Assembly: GCA_963782445.1 (NCBI GenBank)
Contig: CAWAJM010000001.1
Span: forward strand, 3,100,001-3,164,000
Direction: 5' to 3'
DNA from: ZC4RG20 sp963782445
Lineage (GTDB): Bacteria; Pseudomonadota; Gammaproteobacteria; Steroidobacterales; Rariloculaceae
Length of the DNA stretch: 64,000 bases
Under the pieces are notes generated by a model. That model did not search any database. It saw nothing but the letters and a program-made list of their open reading frames with translations, and was not told the origin of the DNA. The position numbers and the translations under genes were made by a program. Positions 9,881-18,869 of this stretch are shown here, in pieces (positions within the stretch are counted from its first letter, which is position 1; every line of letters starts with the position of its first letter).

Positions 9881-11839
9881 ATGCCGCTCTCTGCCGATGA
9901 CGATACGCAACGTCGTTCAGAGGAATTCATCGAATCGTTGAGTTCCTTCAGCCGACTGCATCGCGCGCAGCGGTGGGAAGGCACGTTCGGGGACTTCCTC
10001 TCCGACGTACTACCGGCCGATCCCTCGGCCCGGGCTCGTACGAGCCACGAGTACATCTGGGACATGCTCCGCTGGCACGGCCACAACGCTCACATCGAGG
10101 GCACCGAGGCCGTCGCCGCGCAGGAGCTGTTCAAGCGCGAGCTCTACGGCATCGACGAACCGCTCGGGCGCGTCGTCGATTACTTCAAGGCCGCCGCCGC
10201 GGGGTCCGATGTCGGCCGCCGCCTCCTACTGCTGCTCGGCCCGCCTTCGGGCGGCAAATCCACGATGGCGATTCTGCTCAAGCGCGGCCTCGAGGAGTAC
10301 AGCCGCACGGACGAAGGCGCGCTCTATGCCATCAAGGGCTCGCCGCTGCGCGAAAACCCGCTGAACCTGATCCCGGCGAGCCTCCGGGCCGAATTCCGCG
10401 AACGCTACAACATCGACGTGCGCGGCGAACTTTCGCCCTGGGCACGAGACTACGTCGAGCGCGAGTTCGACGGCGACTTCGTGCGCGTGCCCGTGGAGCG
10501 CATCTTCCTTTCGGAGGCATCGCGCGTCGGCGTGGGCACGTATGCCCCGCACGATCCCACCACGGCCGACATCGCCGACCTCGTCGGCTCGGTGGATCTT
10601 GCAAAGGTCGCCCAGATCGGCGACGAGGGCGATCCGCGCGCCTGGTCCTGGTCCGGCGCCGTGTATGCCGCGAGCCGCGGCATGCTCGAGATGATCGAGA
10701 TTCTCAAGGTCAAGCGGGAGTTCCTCTATCTCCTGCTCACGATGACGCAGGAAAAGAACGTCAAGGTTTCCCGCTTCCCGCTGATCCACCTCGACGAGAC
10801 GATCGTCGCGCACACGAACCTCGCGGAATTCCACAAGTTCCTGCAGGAAAAGGAGAACGAGGCCCTGCTCGACCGCATGGTCATCATCAAGGTGCCGTAC
10901 GCCCTCTCCTACCGGGAAGAAGCCAGGATCTACCACAAGCTCGTCTCGGGCGCGCAGGCGTTCCGGGACGTGCATTTGGACCCGCACGTGCTCAAGCTCG
11001 CGGCCGTGTTCTCCATCCTCACGCGGCTCGCCAAGCCGGACCGCGAGGGGCTCGATCTGACGAAGAAGCTGCGCCTGTACGCCGGCGAGGCCGTCGAGGG
11101 CATCTCGGAGACGGAAACGGCCCGGCTGCGCGCCGAAGCGCCCGACGAAGGCATGACGGGCGTCAGCCCGCGCTTCGTCATCAACGCAATCTCGAATGCG
11201 ATCACGCACAGCAATGCGGACAGCCTCACGAGCATGGAGCTGCTGCTCGCGCTCAAGGACGCCATCGACAGCGACGCCCGTGTCGACGCCAAGCAGAAGA
11301 AGGTCTGGATCGACCATCTTGTCACGGCGCGCAAGGAGTTCTATAACCGCTGGGTCAAGGAAGACGTGCACCGGGCCATGTTCGCGTCGTTCGAGGACGA
11401 GGCCCAGCAGCTGCTCGAAAAGTATTTGGACGAGGTCGAGGCTTCGCTGGATCATCGCGAAGTGACGGATCCGATTACGGGCGAGACGCGCCCGGCGGAC
11501 GAGCGGTTCCTGCGCTCGGTCGAGGAAAAGATCAAGGTTTCGGACTCGGGCAAGCTCTCATTCCGGCAGGAGGTCGTCCGCAAGGCCATGATCGCGTTCA
11601 AGGCCGGCCAGAAATTCAAGCTCGCGAGCCATGCCCGCATGCGCGAAGCCATCGAGCAGTACCTGTTCGACGAGCGCCGCGACGTGCTGCGGCTCGTCAC
11701 GTCCACGGCCCGTCCGGACGAGGACGCACGGCAGAAGATTTCGGTCGTGCAGGAGCGGCTCATCGCCGAGTACGGCTACGACGAGCACAGCGCCAAGGAG
11801 GCCTTGAGCTACGTCACGACCCTGCTGGCACAGGAGTGA
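9881..11839 (+). CDS. prkA: PrkA family serine protein kinase (YeaG-like)
   Basis: PrkA/YeaG is a cytoplasmic AAA-type ATPase and Ser/Thr protein kinase linked to stress and starvation responses. The protein has 652 residues, close to the usual 640-645. The N-terminal part carries Walker A GPPSGGKS at about residues 119-127 and the long PrkA AAA module; the C-terminal third (from about residue 430) is the PrkA kinase-like domain. The start ATG 9881 has a strong Shine-Dalgarno, GGAGGT at 9871-9876. A longer frame upstream lacks any ribosome site. The gene leads the conserved three-gene set with yeaH and spoVR, which is strong support for the assignment. In E. coli yeaGH depends on nitrogen-stress and stationary-phase sigma factors; here only a sigma-70-like candidate is visible. 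Confidence 0.96.
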   Translation: MPLSADDDTQRRSEEFIESLSSFSRLHRAQRWEGTFGDFLSDVLPADPSARARTSHEYIWDMLRWHGHNAHIEGTEAVAAQELFKRELYGIDEPLGRVVDYFKAAAAGSDVGRRLLLLLGPPSGGKSTMAILLKRGLEEYSRTDEGALYAIKGSPLRENPLNLIPASLRAEFRERYNIDVRGELSPWARDYVEREFDGDFVRVPVERIFLSEASRVGVGTYAPHDPTTADIADLVGSVDLAKVAQIGDEGDPRAWSWSGAVYAASRGMLEMIEILKVKREFLYLLLTMTQEKNVKVSRFPLIHLDETIVAHTNLAEFHKFLQEKENEALLDRMVIIKVPYALSYREEARIYHKLVSGAQAFRDVHLDPHVLKLAAVFSILTRLAKPDREGLDLTKKLRLYAGEAVEGISETETARLRAEAPDEGMTGVSPRFVINAISNAITHSNADSLTSMELLLALKDAIDSDARVDAKQKKVWIDHLVTARKEFYNRWVKEDVHRAMFASFEDEAQQLLEKYLDEVEASLDHREVTDPITGETRPADERFLRSVEEKIKVSDSGKLSFRQEVVRKAMIAFKAGQKFKLASHARMREAIEQYLFDERRDVLRLVTSTARPDEDARQKISVVQERLIAEYGYDEHSAKEALSYVTTLLAQE

Positions 11840-11862
11840 CCGATCGACGGTAAACACCATTT

Positions 11863-13032
11863 ATGACTGAACCCACTGACAAGACGAGCGCGCTCGGCGC
11901 AAGCAAGTGGTACGAGCTATTCTCGCGCGGTGCGCGTGACTGGCTCAGGCACGACGAGAAAGTCCGCGAGTCCGTGCGCGAGCATTTGCCGCAGATCATC
12001 TCGGGCGGGGATCTCATCAACGACGGCACGCGCTCCGTGCGAGTGCCCGTCCGCATGCTCGAGCACTACCACTTCCGCCTCCGCCAGAACGACGAGACGC
12101 AGGGCGTCGGCCAGGGCGATGCTGAGCCCGGCGACGTGCTCGCGAGCCCGCAGCCCGGCCAGGGCAACGAAAAAGCCGGCGGCGGACGCGAGGAAGGCGA
12201 GGTCCAGTTTCTACTCGAGATCAAGATCGACGACATCGTCGACTGGCTCTGGGAGGAGATGGAGCTGCCGAACCTCAAGTCGCGCGTCGGCCCTTCGGAA
12301 GACACGGACTGGGTGCGCGAGGGCTGGGACCGGCGCGGCGCGCGCTCGCGGCTCGACCGCCGCCGTTCTTTCAAGGAGCTGCTGAAGCGCCGCGGCACAT
12401 CCGATGATGTCCCGACCTTCACGGACGAAGACCTGCGCTTCAGACAGCTCGCGCGGCGCAAGCAGCCGGCCGTGCATGCTGTCGTGTTCTTTCTGCTCGA
12501 CGTTTCGGGCAGCATGTCCGACCGGGATCGCAAGCTCGCAAAGACGTTCTTCTTCTGGGTCGTGCAGGGCCTACGGCGCGAGTACCGCTCCCTCGAGACC
12601 GTCTTCGTCGCGCACACGACGGATGCCTGGGAGTTCACGGAGCACGAGTTCTTCCAGGTCGCGGCGACAGGCGGCACGGTCGCGTCGACGGGCTTCAACA
12701 AGGTCCGCGAGATCATCGCCGAGCGCTACAGCCCCTCGCGCCACAACATCTACCTGTTTTACGCCTCGGACGGCGACAACTCCGTGACCGACCAGGCCGA
12801 GGCGCGCCGCTCGCTCGAGGCGATCGCCGAGCAGGCGTGCTACGCCGGCTACGTCGAGGTCGCGTCAGGGCTCGCGCGGCCGCTCGCGACGGAGACGGGC
12901 CGGCTATATGCGGAGGCGGCCGGAGCGGGATACCCGGTCGGCAGCTGCGCAATCGACGACTTCGACGACGTATGGGACGCGGTACGTCACTTCTTCAATG
13001 CCGAGAACCGCGCGTTCGAGGAGGCCGGATGA
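11863..13032 (+). CDS. yeaH: YeaH/YhbH family (DUF444) von Willebrand-type protein
   Basis: This 389-residue protein belongs to the DUF444/YeaH family, which is always found with PrkA. Its C-terminal half is a von Willebrand factor A-like domain with the metal-ion site FFLLDVSGSMSD (DxSxS) near residue 213, and a later SDGDN segment. The N-terminal half is charged, with a Gly/Gln/Glu-rich linker at about residues 82-108. The role is thought to be a partner of the PrkA kinase in stress signalling; the biochemical activity is unknown. The gene lies 23 bases after prkA and overlaps spoVR by ATGA, so the three genes are one operon. Confidence 0.95.
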   Translation: MTEPTDKTSALGASKWYELFSRGARDWLRHDEKVRESVREHLPQIISGGDLINDGTRSVRVPVRMLEHYHFRLRQNDETQGVGQGDAEPGDVLASPQPGQGNEKAGGGREEGEVQFLLEIKIDDIVDWLWEEMELPNLKSRVGPSEDTDWVREGWDRRGARSRLDRRRSFKELLKRRGTSDDVPTFTDEDLRFRQLARRKQPAVHAVVFFLLDVSGSMSDRDRKLAKTFFFWVVQGLRREYRSLETVFVAHTTDAWEFTEHEFFQVAATGGTVASTGFNKVREIIAERYSPSRHNIYLFYASDGDNSVTDQAEARRSLEAIAEQACYAGYVEVASGLARPLATETGRLYAEAAGAGYPVGSCAIDDFDDVWDAVRHFFNAENRAFEEAG

Positions 13033-14396
13033 GCGCCGCCATGGACTGGCAGAGCTATGTCGCGCCGCTCGAGGCGCTCGCGCATCGCTCGGGGCTCACG
13101 TTCGACCCGGTCGACTTCGAAGCCGTGCCCGACAGCTTCATGATGGAGATCGCCGTCTACGGGCTGCCTGTCCGCATGCCGCACTGGTCCTTCGGCGTAC
13201 GCTACATCTACCAGCTCGTGCAGCGGCACATGGGCAACTCGCGCGTCTTCGAGGTGGTCTTCCCCGGCAACCCGGGGCACGCCTTTCTGGCCGCCAGCAA
13301 CGGCCTCGCGGAGAACGTTCTCGTGACGGCGCACGTGCTCGGACACGCCGATTTTTCGCACAACAACGCACTGTTCAAGCGCTCGCAGGAACAGGTCAGC
13401 GAGCACATCGTCGAGCATGCGGCCAATCACGCGCGCCAGATTCAGCAGGCCATCGAAGCCCACGGCGCACCGCGCGTGGAAGCCGTCCTGGACGCCGCGC
13501 TCGCGCTCGAGCAGCACGTGGACATCGACCAGCCGCTGCGGCGGCCGCGCTATCCCGAATATGCGGCCGTGCCAGAGACGGCCGTCGCGGACGAGGAATT
13601 CCGCAAGCGCTTCGCGGCGCTCGAGCCTGAGGAACCCGCGGCGGGCGCGCAGCGCAGGCGCGCGGCCGTGCCCCCGCACCGCGAGCGGGACCTGCTCTGG
13701 TTCATCGCCCAGTACGCGCCCGAGCTCGAGAGCTGGGAACGGGACATTTTTCTGGCCGTGCGCGAGGAGTCCTTCTACTTCTATCCGGCCTTCGCGACGC
13801 AGATCATGAACGAGGGCTGGGCGTCCTATTGGCACGCACGCATGCTGCGCGAGGCGGACTTCGTGCCGCAGCAGGCGTACGTCGATGCGATCAAGTGCCA
13901 TTCGGACGTCGTGCGCCCGATCGCCGCCGACCAGCAGGTCGCGCTCGGCATCAATCCTTACCATCTCGGTTTCTCGATGTGGGAGAAGATCATCGAGAGC
14001 CAGGGCACAGAGGCCGCGCGCCGCATCATGCAGCAGGAGGACGACTTCGGCTTCGTCCGCAACCACCTGACGCGCGAGCTCGCCGAGGAACTGCGCCTGT
14101 TCCGCTTTTCGGCGCGCCGCGACGGCCAGATCCGCGTGCTCGACAACGACCTCGACGCGCTGCACGAGAGCCTGCTGGCGCCGAAGTACAACTTCGGCGC
14201 GCCCTCGGTCGCAGCAAAGCACATCCGCCTCGACGGCACCCTCGAGCTCGCGCACGACTACGCGACCGACGGACGGGGTCTCGATGTCGAGCGCAGCCGC
14301 AAGGTGCTCGAATACGTTCAGCGCGTGTGGCGGCGCCCCGTTGTGCTGCACACCGTCGACGAACGCGGCGGTCCCCTGGAGATCTCCGTCCCCTGA
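13029..14396 (+). CDS. SpoVR family protein (YcgB-like)
   Basis: This 455-residue protein belongs to the SpoVR/YcgB family. Diagnostic segments are MPHWSFGVRYIYQLV near the N-terminus, the histidine-rich stretch VTAHVLGHADFSHNNALF, and NEGWASYWHARML. SpoVR takes part in spore cortex formation in Bacillus. In proteobacteria the homologue travels with prkA and yeaH, and its molecular role is unsettled. It is somewhat shorter than E. coli YcgB (510). The start ATG 13029 overlaps the yeaH stop (ATGA). The frame is open further upstream, but that part has no coding support. Confidence 0.94.
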   Translation: MSAAMDWQSYVAPLEALAHRSGLTFDPVDFEAVPDSFMMEIAVYGLPVRMPHWSFGVRYIYQLVQRHMGNSRVFEVVFPGNPGHAFLAASNGLAENVLVTAHVLGHADFSHNNALFKRSQEQVSEHIVEHAANHARQIQQAIEAHGAPRVEAVLDAALALEQHVDIDQPLRRPRYPEYAAVPETAVADEEFRKRFAALEPEEPAAGAQRRRAAVPPHRERDLLWFIAQYAPELESWERDIFLAVREESFYFYPAFATQIMNEGWASYWHARMLREADFVPQQAYVDAIKCHSDVVRPIAADQQVALGINPYHLGFSMWEKIIESQGTEAARRIMQQEDDFGFVRNHLTRELAEELRLFRFSARRDGQIRVLDNDLDALHESLLAPKYNFGAPSVAAKHIRLDGTLELAHDYATDGRGLDVERSRKVLEYVQRVWRRPVVLHTVDERGGPLEISVP

Positions 14397-14487
14397 CGGA
14401 CCGAAATTCGGATCGCGGCCCTGCCGGCCGGTCGACCGCTCGGGGCGGCCCCGGCAGACCGGCGCCAGCGGGTGAACCTACCGGCTG

Positions 14488-14874
14488 TCAGGCCGGCCTC
14501 ACCGCCAGCATGGCCGCAACGAGCGATTCCGTTTCCGCTAACACCCAGCCGCCGACTTCCATCGTCCGGCCGGCCGCGAAATCTTCGGCGATACGCTCGC
14601 GCAGCAGCTGCCGCCGACGGGCCGGCGCGGCGACGAGGAAGGCGCCGCGCTCGCACGCACCGGGTAGCACGAGCCGCGAGAGCGCGCGAGCGTCCCGCGG
14701 CCACTCCGGACGCTCGGCGAGACAGCGGTGCCCAAGGCGCGCCGCACTTTTCGGATCGAGCACCACACCCGCAAAGGCGGCCGCGAGGGGCGCGTCGGCC
14801 AGCCGCCGCAAGCCGGCCGGCAGCCAGCATCCGGCGGCACCGCCGAGAAAGCGTCTGCGCGATAGAACGCTCAT
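14488..14874 (-). CDS. Tat-signal small subunit of GMC dehydrogenase (gluconate 2-dehydrogenase subunit 3-like)
   Basis: This 128-residue protein begins MSVLSRRRFLGGAAG, a clear twin-arginine signal. Small Tat-signal proteins directly downstream of GMC flavoproteins are typically the third subunit of membrane-bound periplasmic dehydrogenases (gluconate, fructose or sorbitol type), where they help carry the folded flavoprotein across the membrane. The start overlaps the GMC gene stop by four bases, so the two are coupled. Sequence similarity to the named family is only suggestive at this length; the call rests on the signal, size and position. Confidence 0.65.
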   Translation of the reverse strand: MSVLSRRRFLGGAAGCWLPAGLRRLADAPLAAAFAGVVLDPKSAARLGHRCLAERPEWPRDARALSRLVLPGACERGAFLVAAPARRRQLLRERIAEDFAAGRTMEVGGWVLAETESLVAAMLAVRPA

Positions 14875-16451
14875 GTGAAACGGCTCCTCAGGTGATCTGC
14901 CATGCGGATCGCGAATGCGACGATCGTCAGGGTCGGATTCGTGTAGCCACTCGTCGGGAACACGGAGCTTCCCGCGATGTAAAGGTTGTCGAGGCCGTGC
15001 ACACGGCAGTCCACGTCCACCACGCCGCGCTTCGGGTCGGAGGCCATGCGCGTCGTGCCCATCTGATGCCAGGCACCGCGCAAGCCGCGGTCGATGGTCG
15101 GCCAGCCCGTATCGAGGTCGTTCGCGAGCAGCTTCACGCGGCCGACGCGCGCGCGGCCGAGCTCCTGCGCGACGAGCCGCACCGAGCGCCCATACTCCTG
15201 CCGCGCGAGCTCGCCGATTTCCCAGTCGAGCCGCACACGGCGCAACCCGAGCGCGTCGCGCTCGTCGCCGAGCGTGATCCGACTGTCCGGGCTCGGCGGA
15301 TGTTCCATGTGGAAATACAGCCAATAGGCGCCGCTGGGCTCGGGTCGGAACAGCCGGCGATAGCCGTAGACCGCGACCTCATCGAGGTGCTTCGCGATAT
15401 CCCTGAGCCGCTCGGCCGTATGGTCGTCGCCGAAGTCCCCTATGAGCCCGAAGACCGATTCCACGGCCTCCGAGGTGCCGCGCAGCGCCTCGAGCCCGTC
15501 GGCAGGTCGGATCCAGCACCTCGTATTCAGAAGCCGCAACGCGCGCTGGAGGGGGTCGGGAAACGTCAGGTACCCGAGGCCCTTGACCTTCGTTTCGTGC
15601 ATCGCGACGGGGTCGGTGTAAAACGTCGGCTCGACATAGGGCCTTTCGGGCAGCAGCAAGCCGGCCGGGAAGCTCAGGTGCTCCATGAAGTAGCGGCCGA
15701 GCAGCCCGCTGTCATTGGCGAGCCCGGCGCCGCCGCGCGCCGACATCAGCAGCCGCACGTTCTCGATCGCCCCCGTCGCGAGCACGATCTGCTTGGCCTG
15801 CACCGTGAAGCGCGTGCCGTCGAGCGTCGCGGCCAGCACGTGGCTCAGCGCCTTGCCGGATTCGACGGGCACGAAGTCGACGGCGTTCGCGTAGAGGTAA
15901 GTCGTGACGTTCGCGGCCTTGCGCAGGTCGTCGCCGTACGCGAGCCCGAATCGCGTCGGTGGGCTAAGCTGGCACATGGTGGTCCGGAGCCGCGCGGGGT
16001 CGAGCGGCAGCAACTGACGACTCGCGGGACCGAAGCGGTCGCAATGGTAGTCGTAGGGGCCGAGTTGACAGGCGCGATGCGCGCGCGCGTAGTAGGGATC
16101 GAGATCGGTTTTGGCGATCGGCCAGCCGCTGTGCGGCACCCAGTCTCGGGCCGCGAAATCGATGGGGTCGAGCGGTCGGCAAACGCCGGACCAATGGTTC
16201 GTCGTGCCGCCGAAGTAGCGCAGCCGAAGCACGTCGAGCGCATAGTACGGCCAGCCGACGTTCTCACCCTGGTAGAGCGCCTGCGTCTTCGGGTCTAGCG
16301 TCAGGCCGCCGCTCTCGAGCAGACAAACGTCGAGCGAACCGCCCGCCAGCTCGCGCGCGAGCGTGATCCCGGCCGCCCCCGCGCCGACAATGCAGATGTC
16401 GGCCTCGATCCTCGACCCGTCATCGAGCCGCCGCGCGTCTACGAACTTCAC
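14871..16451 (-). CDS. GMC-family FAD oxidoreductase
   Basis: This 526-residue flavoprotein has an N-terminal dinucleotide-binding motif (DICIVGAGAAGITLARELA, about residues 19-37) and the GMC segment RYFGGTTNHWSG. The C-terminal GMC domain contains the active-site pair His462 (in HQMGTTRM) and Asn505 (in GYTNPTLT). GMC enzymes oxidise alcohols and sugars at FAD. It has no signal peptide of its own, but the adjacent coupled gene has a Tat signal, so the pair is probably exported as a complex and feeds electrons to the quinone pool or a cytochrome. No cytochrome gene is adjacent. The substrate is unknown. Confidence 0.9.
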   Translation of the reverse strand: MKFVDARRLDDGSRIEADICIVGAGAAGITLARELAGGSLDVCLLESGGLTLDPKTQALYQGENVGWPYYALDVLRLRYFGGTTNHWSGVCRPLDPIDFAARDWVPHSGWPIAKTDLDPYYARAHRACQLGPYDYHCDRFGPASRQLLPLDPARLRTTMCQLSPPTRFGLAYGDDLRKAANVTTYLYANAVDFVPVESGKALSHVLAATLDGTRFTVQAKQIVLATGAIENVRLLMSARGGAGLANDSGLLGRYFMEHLSFPAGLLLPERPYVEPTFYTDPVAMHETKVKGLGYLTFPDPLQRALRLLNTRCWIRPADGLEALRGTSEAVESVFGLIGDFGDDHTAERLRDIAKHLDEVAVYGYRRLFRPEPSGAYWLYFHMEHPPSPDSRITLGDERDALGLRRVRLDWEIGELARQEYGRSVRLVAQELGRARVGRVKLLANDLDTGWPTIDRGLRGAWHQMGTTRMASDPKRGVVDVDCRVHGLDNLYIAGSSVFPTSGYTNPTLTIVAFAIRMADHLRSRFT

Positions 16452-16464
16452 GGTCGGGCTAGTC

Positions 16465-16857
16465 TCACGATACGGCGCGCCCTCGCGGCCCCTTCGCGCG
16501 GGGCGTCGCGCGTATCGCCGCGCCGATCGCCGCCCCCGCGCAGCCGCCCGACGCGATGCTCACGGCGTCGGCGATGGGCCACGGGTCGATGCGCCCCTGA
16601 ACGGCCAGCACTGCGAACACGATCAGCAGATACACCCAGAAGGCGCTGCTGAGCAATAAGCCCCATGCCAACCATGAGCGCGAAGGCCAGCGGAAGGCGA
16701 AGAAGCCGGCCGCGAGCGCCGATCCAAGCGAGGCGGCCGGAATGCTTTCGAGCGGCCGCACGTCGCCTCTGTACTGGAAAACGACGAACAGCAGGAAGAC
16801 GATCGCGGCAGTCCCAAGCAGCAGGGCAATTCCGGGGCGTGTGCGGGCAAGGGCCAT
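16465..16857 (-). CDS. Small multi-pass membrane protein of unknown function
   Basis: This 130-residue protein has about four hydrophobic segments (about 10-28, 38-52, 60-85 and 95-112) and a basic C-terminus. It matches no family I recognise. It lies 13 bases upstream of the GMC gene on the same strand and is probably the first gene of that operon, so a membrane-anchoring or electron-transfer role for the dehydrogenase is possible but unproven. I took the ATG at 16857, where the first hydrophobic helix begins; a frame extending further upstream lacks coding character. Confidence 0.6.
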   Translation of the reverse strand: MALARTRPGIALLLGTAAIVFLLFVVFQYRGDVRPLESIPAASLGSALAAGFFAFRWPSRSWLAWGLLLSSAFWVYLLIVFAVLAVQGRIDPWPIADAVSIASGGCAGAAIGAAIRATPRAKGPRGRAVS

Positions 16858-17005
16858 GGACCGTCGGCGTGGTGGTGTTGACTGACGGTAACGCGCGTCG
16901 CCGGAAAACGACAATCCGCACCGGCCCCGATGGCCCGCGGAGCGATGGAACCCGCCAATGCGACCGGAGTCGCAATAGGTGAGCGAATCTCGAACGGAGG
17001 CCGCC

Positions 17006-17377
17006 ATGCCGAATCAATCGTCCGGCAACACGGAAATTCCGAGCACGATCGCGCGTTCGGACCGGCACGCGCAGCACATCTGGAGGAAGGCGCACGACAG
17101 CGCGGTGGAGACGTACGGCGAGGGCGGCCGCGCCCACCGCGTCGCGTTCGCGGCACTCAAGCATAAGTACAAGAAGCAGGGCGACAAGTGGGTCAGGAAG
17201 GATTCCAAAGGCCCCTCCGATCCTCAGGCCGCCCGCGGTCCGACGTCGAAGCACAAATCGACCGAGGGCAGCGCGCCGACGGCGGGCGGCAAGGAGGCCA
17301 AGTCCGAGAAAGAGGCCCGCAGCAAGGCCCGTGAAGCCCACCGGGAAAACGCCGAGGCCCGAAAGAAGCGCGCCTGA
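17006..17377 (+). CDS. ChaB-domain protein
   Basis: This 123-residue protein has an N-terminal ChaB domain (about residues 12-62: RHAQHIWRKAHDSA ... HRVAFAALKHKYKKQGDKWV). The C-terminal tail is low-complexity and rich in Lys, Ala and Glu. ChaB was named as a regulator of the ChaA cation antiporter, but stand-alone ChaB proteins with charged tails are common and poorly understood; the tail suggests nucleic-acid or membrane-surface contact. ATG 17006 has a Shine-Dalgarno GGAGG six bases upstream; a GTG at 16979 is less likely. No chaA gene is nearby. Confidence 0.85.
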   Translation: MPNQSSGNTEIPSTIARSDRHAQHIWRKAHDSAVETYGEGGRAHRVAFAALKHKYKKQGDKWVRKDSKGPSDPQAARGPTSKHKSTEGSAPTAGGKEAKSEKEARSKAREAHRENAEARKKRA

Positions 17378-17484
17378 GCGGTCACCGGCGGTCCATTCCG
17401 CGCGGCCTCGCGCGCCGGAATCCTTCGATCCGGCCGGGGGCCGGAGTGCGGACCCGCATGGCAGGATTCTTAAGCTCCGCTGCC

Positions 17485-17513
17485 GTGACGGGCCGCGGCG
17501 CGTTCCTTATCAT
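17485..17513 (+). promoter_or_regulatory. Weak candidate sigma-70 promoter
   Basis: GTGACG at 17485-17490 and TATCAT at 17508-17513 are separated by 17 bases, about 45 bases upstream of the secreted-protein gene at 17558. The -10 is good and the -35 matches four of six bases. Tentative. Confidence 0.3.
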
Positions 17514-17557
17514 TCACGCAGCCATTCCGGCGTGACGGCCCTAGGGAGGCCCGGGTC

Positions 17558-18367
17558 ATGGGAACGCGCTATTCCACGTGCGCGGCGGCGGCGGTGCTGG
17601 TCGCGGCCGCCCTCGGGGCCGTAGCGACCGCAGCCGCCGAGGATCGCCCCGCCCGCATCGACGGCCACCCGAACCTGAACGGCATCTGGCAGGCGCGGAC
17701 CACGGCCTACTGGAATCTCGAAGCGCATCCCGCCGAGGCGCTCCCGAAGTTCTGGCAGCTCGGCGCGCTCGCCGCCATCCCGGCCGGCCGGAGCGTAGTC
17801 GTCGGCGAGACGATCCCGTACAAACCGGCAGCCCTCGCCCAGCGGCGCAAGAACCGGGCCGGCTGGCCCGCGGCGGACCCGGCGGCGAAGTGCTACATGC
17901 CCGGCGTCCCCCGGGCGACTTACCAGCCCTTTCCGTTCGAGATCGTGCAAGGCGACGGCGACATCCTCATCGCCTATTCTTTCGCGAAGGCGAACAGGCC
18001 GATTCACATGAGCCATCAGCTCGACGAGGCCCCGATCGATCAGTGGATGGGGTGGTCGAACGGCCATTGGGACGGCGATACACTCGTCGTCCGCGTCAAC
18101 TCGAATGACGACCGGACTTGGCTCGACCGCGCCGGCGACTATCACTCCAACAAGATGGTCGTGACGGAGCGCTATTCTCTCGTCGATCCGAACACGATTG
18201 CCTACGAGGCGACGATCGACGATCCGGAGGTTTACACACGGCCATGGACGATCGCGATGCCGCTGTATCGCAACGTCGACCCCAATGCCGAGCTGCTCGA
18301 GTACAACTGCGTCGAGTTTTCGGAGAAGCTCCTGTACGGCAAGCTTCTCAAGCAGCCGGTCGAGTAG
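17558..18367 (+). CDS. Secreted protein of unknown function (paralogue family A)
   Basis: This 269-residue protein has a signal peptide (about residues 1-27, ending ATAAAED). I cannot assign a function. It shares a pattern with the genes at 18870 and 35784: a Trp-containing GIW/GTW motif after the signal, a GHWDGDTLVVRVN motif (about residues 170-182), a segment with ERYSLVD and YEATIDDPEVYTRPWT, and C-terminal conserved cysteines. The beta-rich, Trp- and Asp-rich sequence suggests a lipocalin- or beta-sandwich-like periplasmic binding or catalytic domain. It sits 37 bases upstream of a DUF6152-type gene, and the same pairing recurs at 35784-37075, so the two products probably act together. 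Confidence 0.85.
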   Translation: MGTRYSTCAAAAVLVAAALGAVATAAAEDRPARIDGHPNLNGIWQARTTAYWNLEAHPAEALPKFWQLGALAAIPAGRSVVVGETIPYKPAALAQRRKNRAGWPAADPAAKCYMPGVPRATYQPFPFEIVQGDGDILIAYSFAKANRPIHMSHQLDEAPIDQWMGWSNGHWDGDTLVVRVNSNDDRTWLDRAGDYHSNKMVVTERYSLVDPNTIAYEATIDDPEVYTRPWTIAMPLYRNVDPNAELLEYNCVEFSEKLLYGKLLKQPVE

Positions 18368-18404
18368 ACCAGACCCGCTAGTTTCCCACGAGGAGAGGAC
18401 TCCG

Positions 18405-18851
18405 ATGCGAGTGAGAAAATCGAGTGTCGCGGCCGGTGTGCTCGCAGCCGCGGCCGCCCTGCCCGCGCTGGCCCACCACTCCTTTGCCGCGGAGTTCGAC
18501 ATCAATCGTCCCATCGAGCTCGACGGCGTCGTGACTCGCATGGAGTTCAGCAACCCGCATTCCTGGCTGCATCTCGAGGTCACGACGGACTCGGGCGAGA
18601 AGCAGGAGTGGATGGTCGAAGGCGGCGCGCCCAATGCGCTCGTGCGCCGAGGGTGGAACCGCAACTCCGTGCCCGCCGGGATCAAGGTGCATGTCGAGGG
18701 CTTTCAGGCACGGGACCGCTCGTTCCGCGCGAGCGGCCGGACGATCACGCTGCCGGACGGCCACAGCTTGTTCATGGGCTCGACCGGAGTCGGTGCGCCC
18801 GCGCCGGCGGCCGGCCAGGCGGCTTCCAAGGGCAAAGACCCGAGCAAGTGA
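18405..18851 (+). CDS. DUF6152-type secreted protein
   Basis: This 148-residue protein has a signal peptide ending at ALA, immediately followed by the conserved HHSFAAEFD motif (two histidines at the mature N-terminus). A small beta-rich domain follows with NPHSWLHLEV and GAPNALVRRGWNRNSV. Members are small periplasmic proteins of unknown function; the exposed N-terminal histidine pair suggests metal binding (inference). The Shine-Dalgarno AGGAGAGG lies six bases before ATG 18405. It forms a pair with the upstream family A gene. Confidence 0.85.
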   Translation: MRVRKSSVAAGVLAAAAALPALAHHSFAAEFDINRPIELDGVVTRMEFSNPHSWLHLEVTTDSGEKQEWMVEGGAPNALVRRGWNRNSVPAGIKVHVEGFQARDRSFRASGRTITLPDGHSLFMGSTGVGAPAPAAGQAASKGKDPSK

Positions 18852-18869
18852 GCCCGGGCGCCGTGCCCA

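Noticed and set aside
14472..16298. Long open frames opposite or beside real genes (for example 14472-16298 plus, 28980-31583 minus, 47252-51019 plus, 55607-59290 minus)
   Set aside because: They are shadows caused by the very high GC content. They lack start signals, have Arg/Ala/Pro-rich non-protein-like composition, and overlap genes with clear homology.
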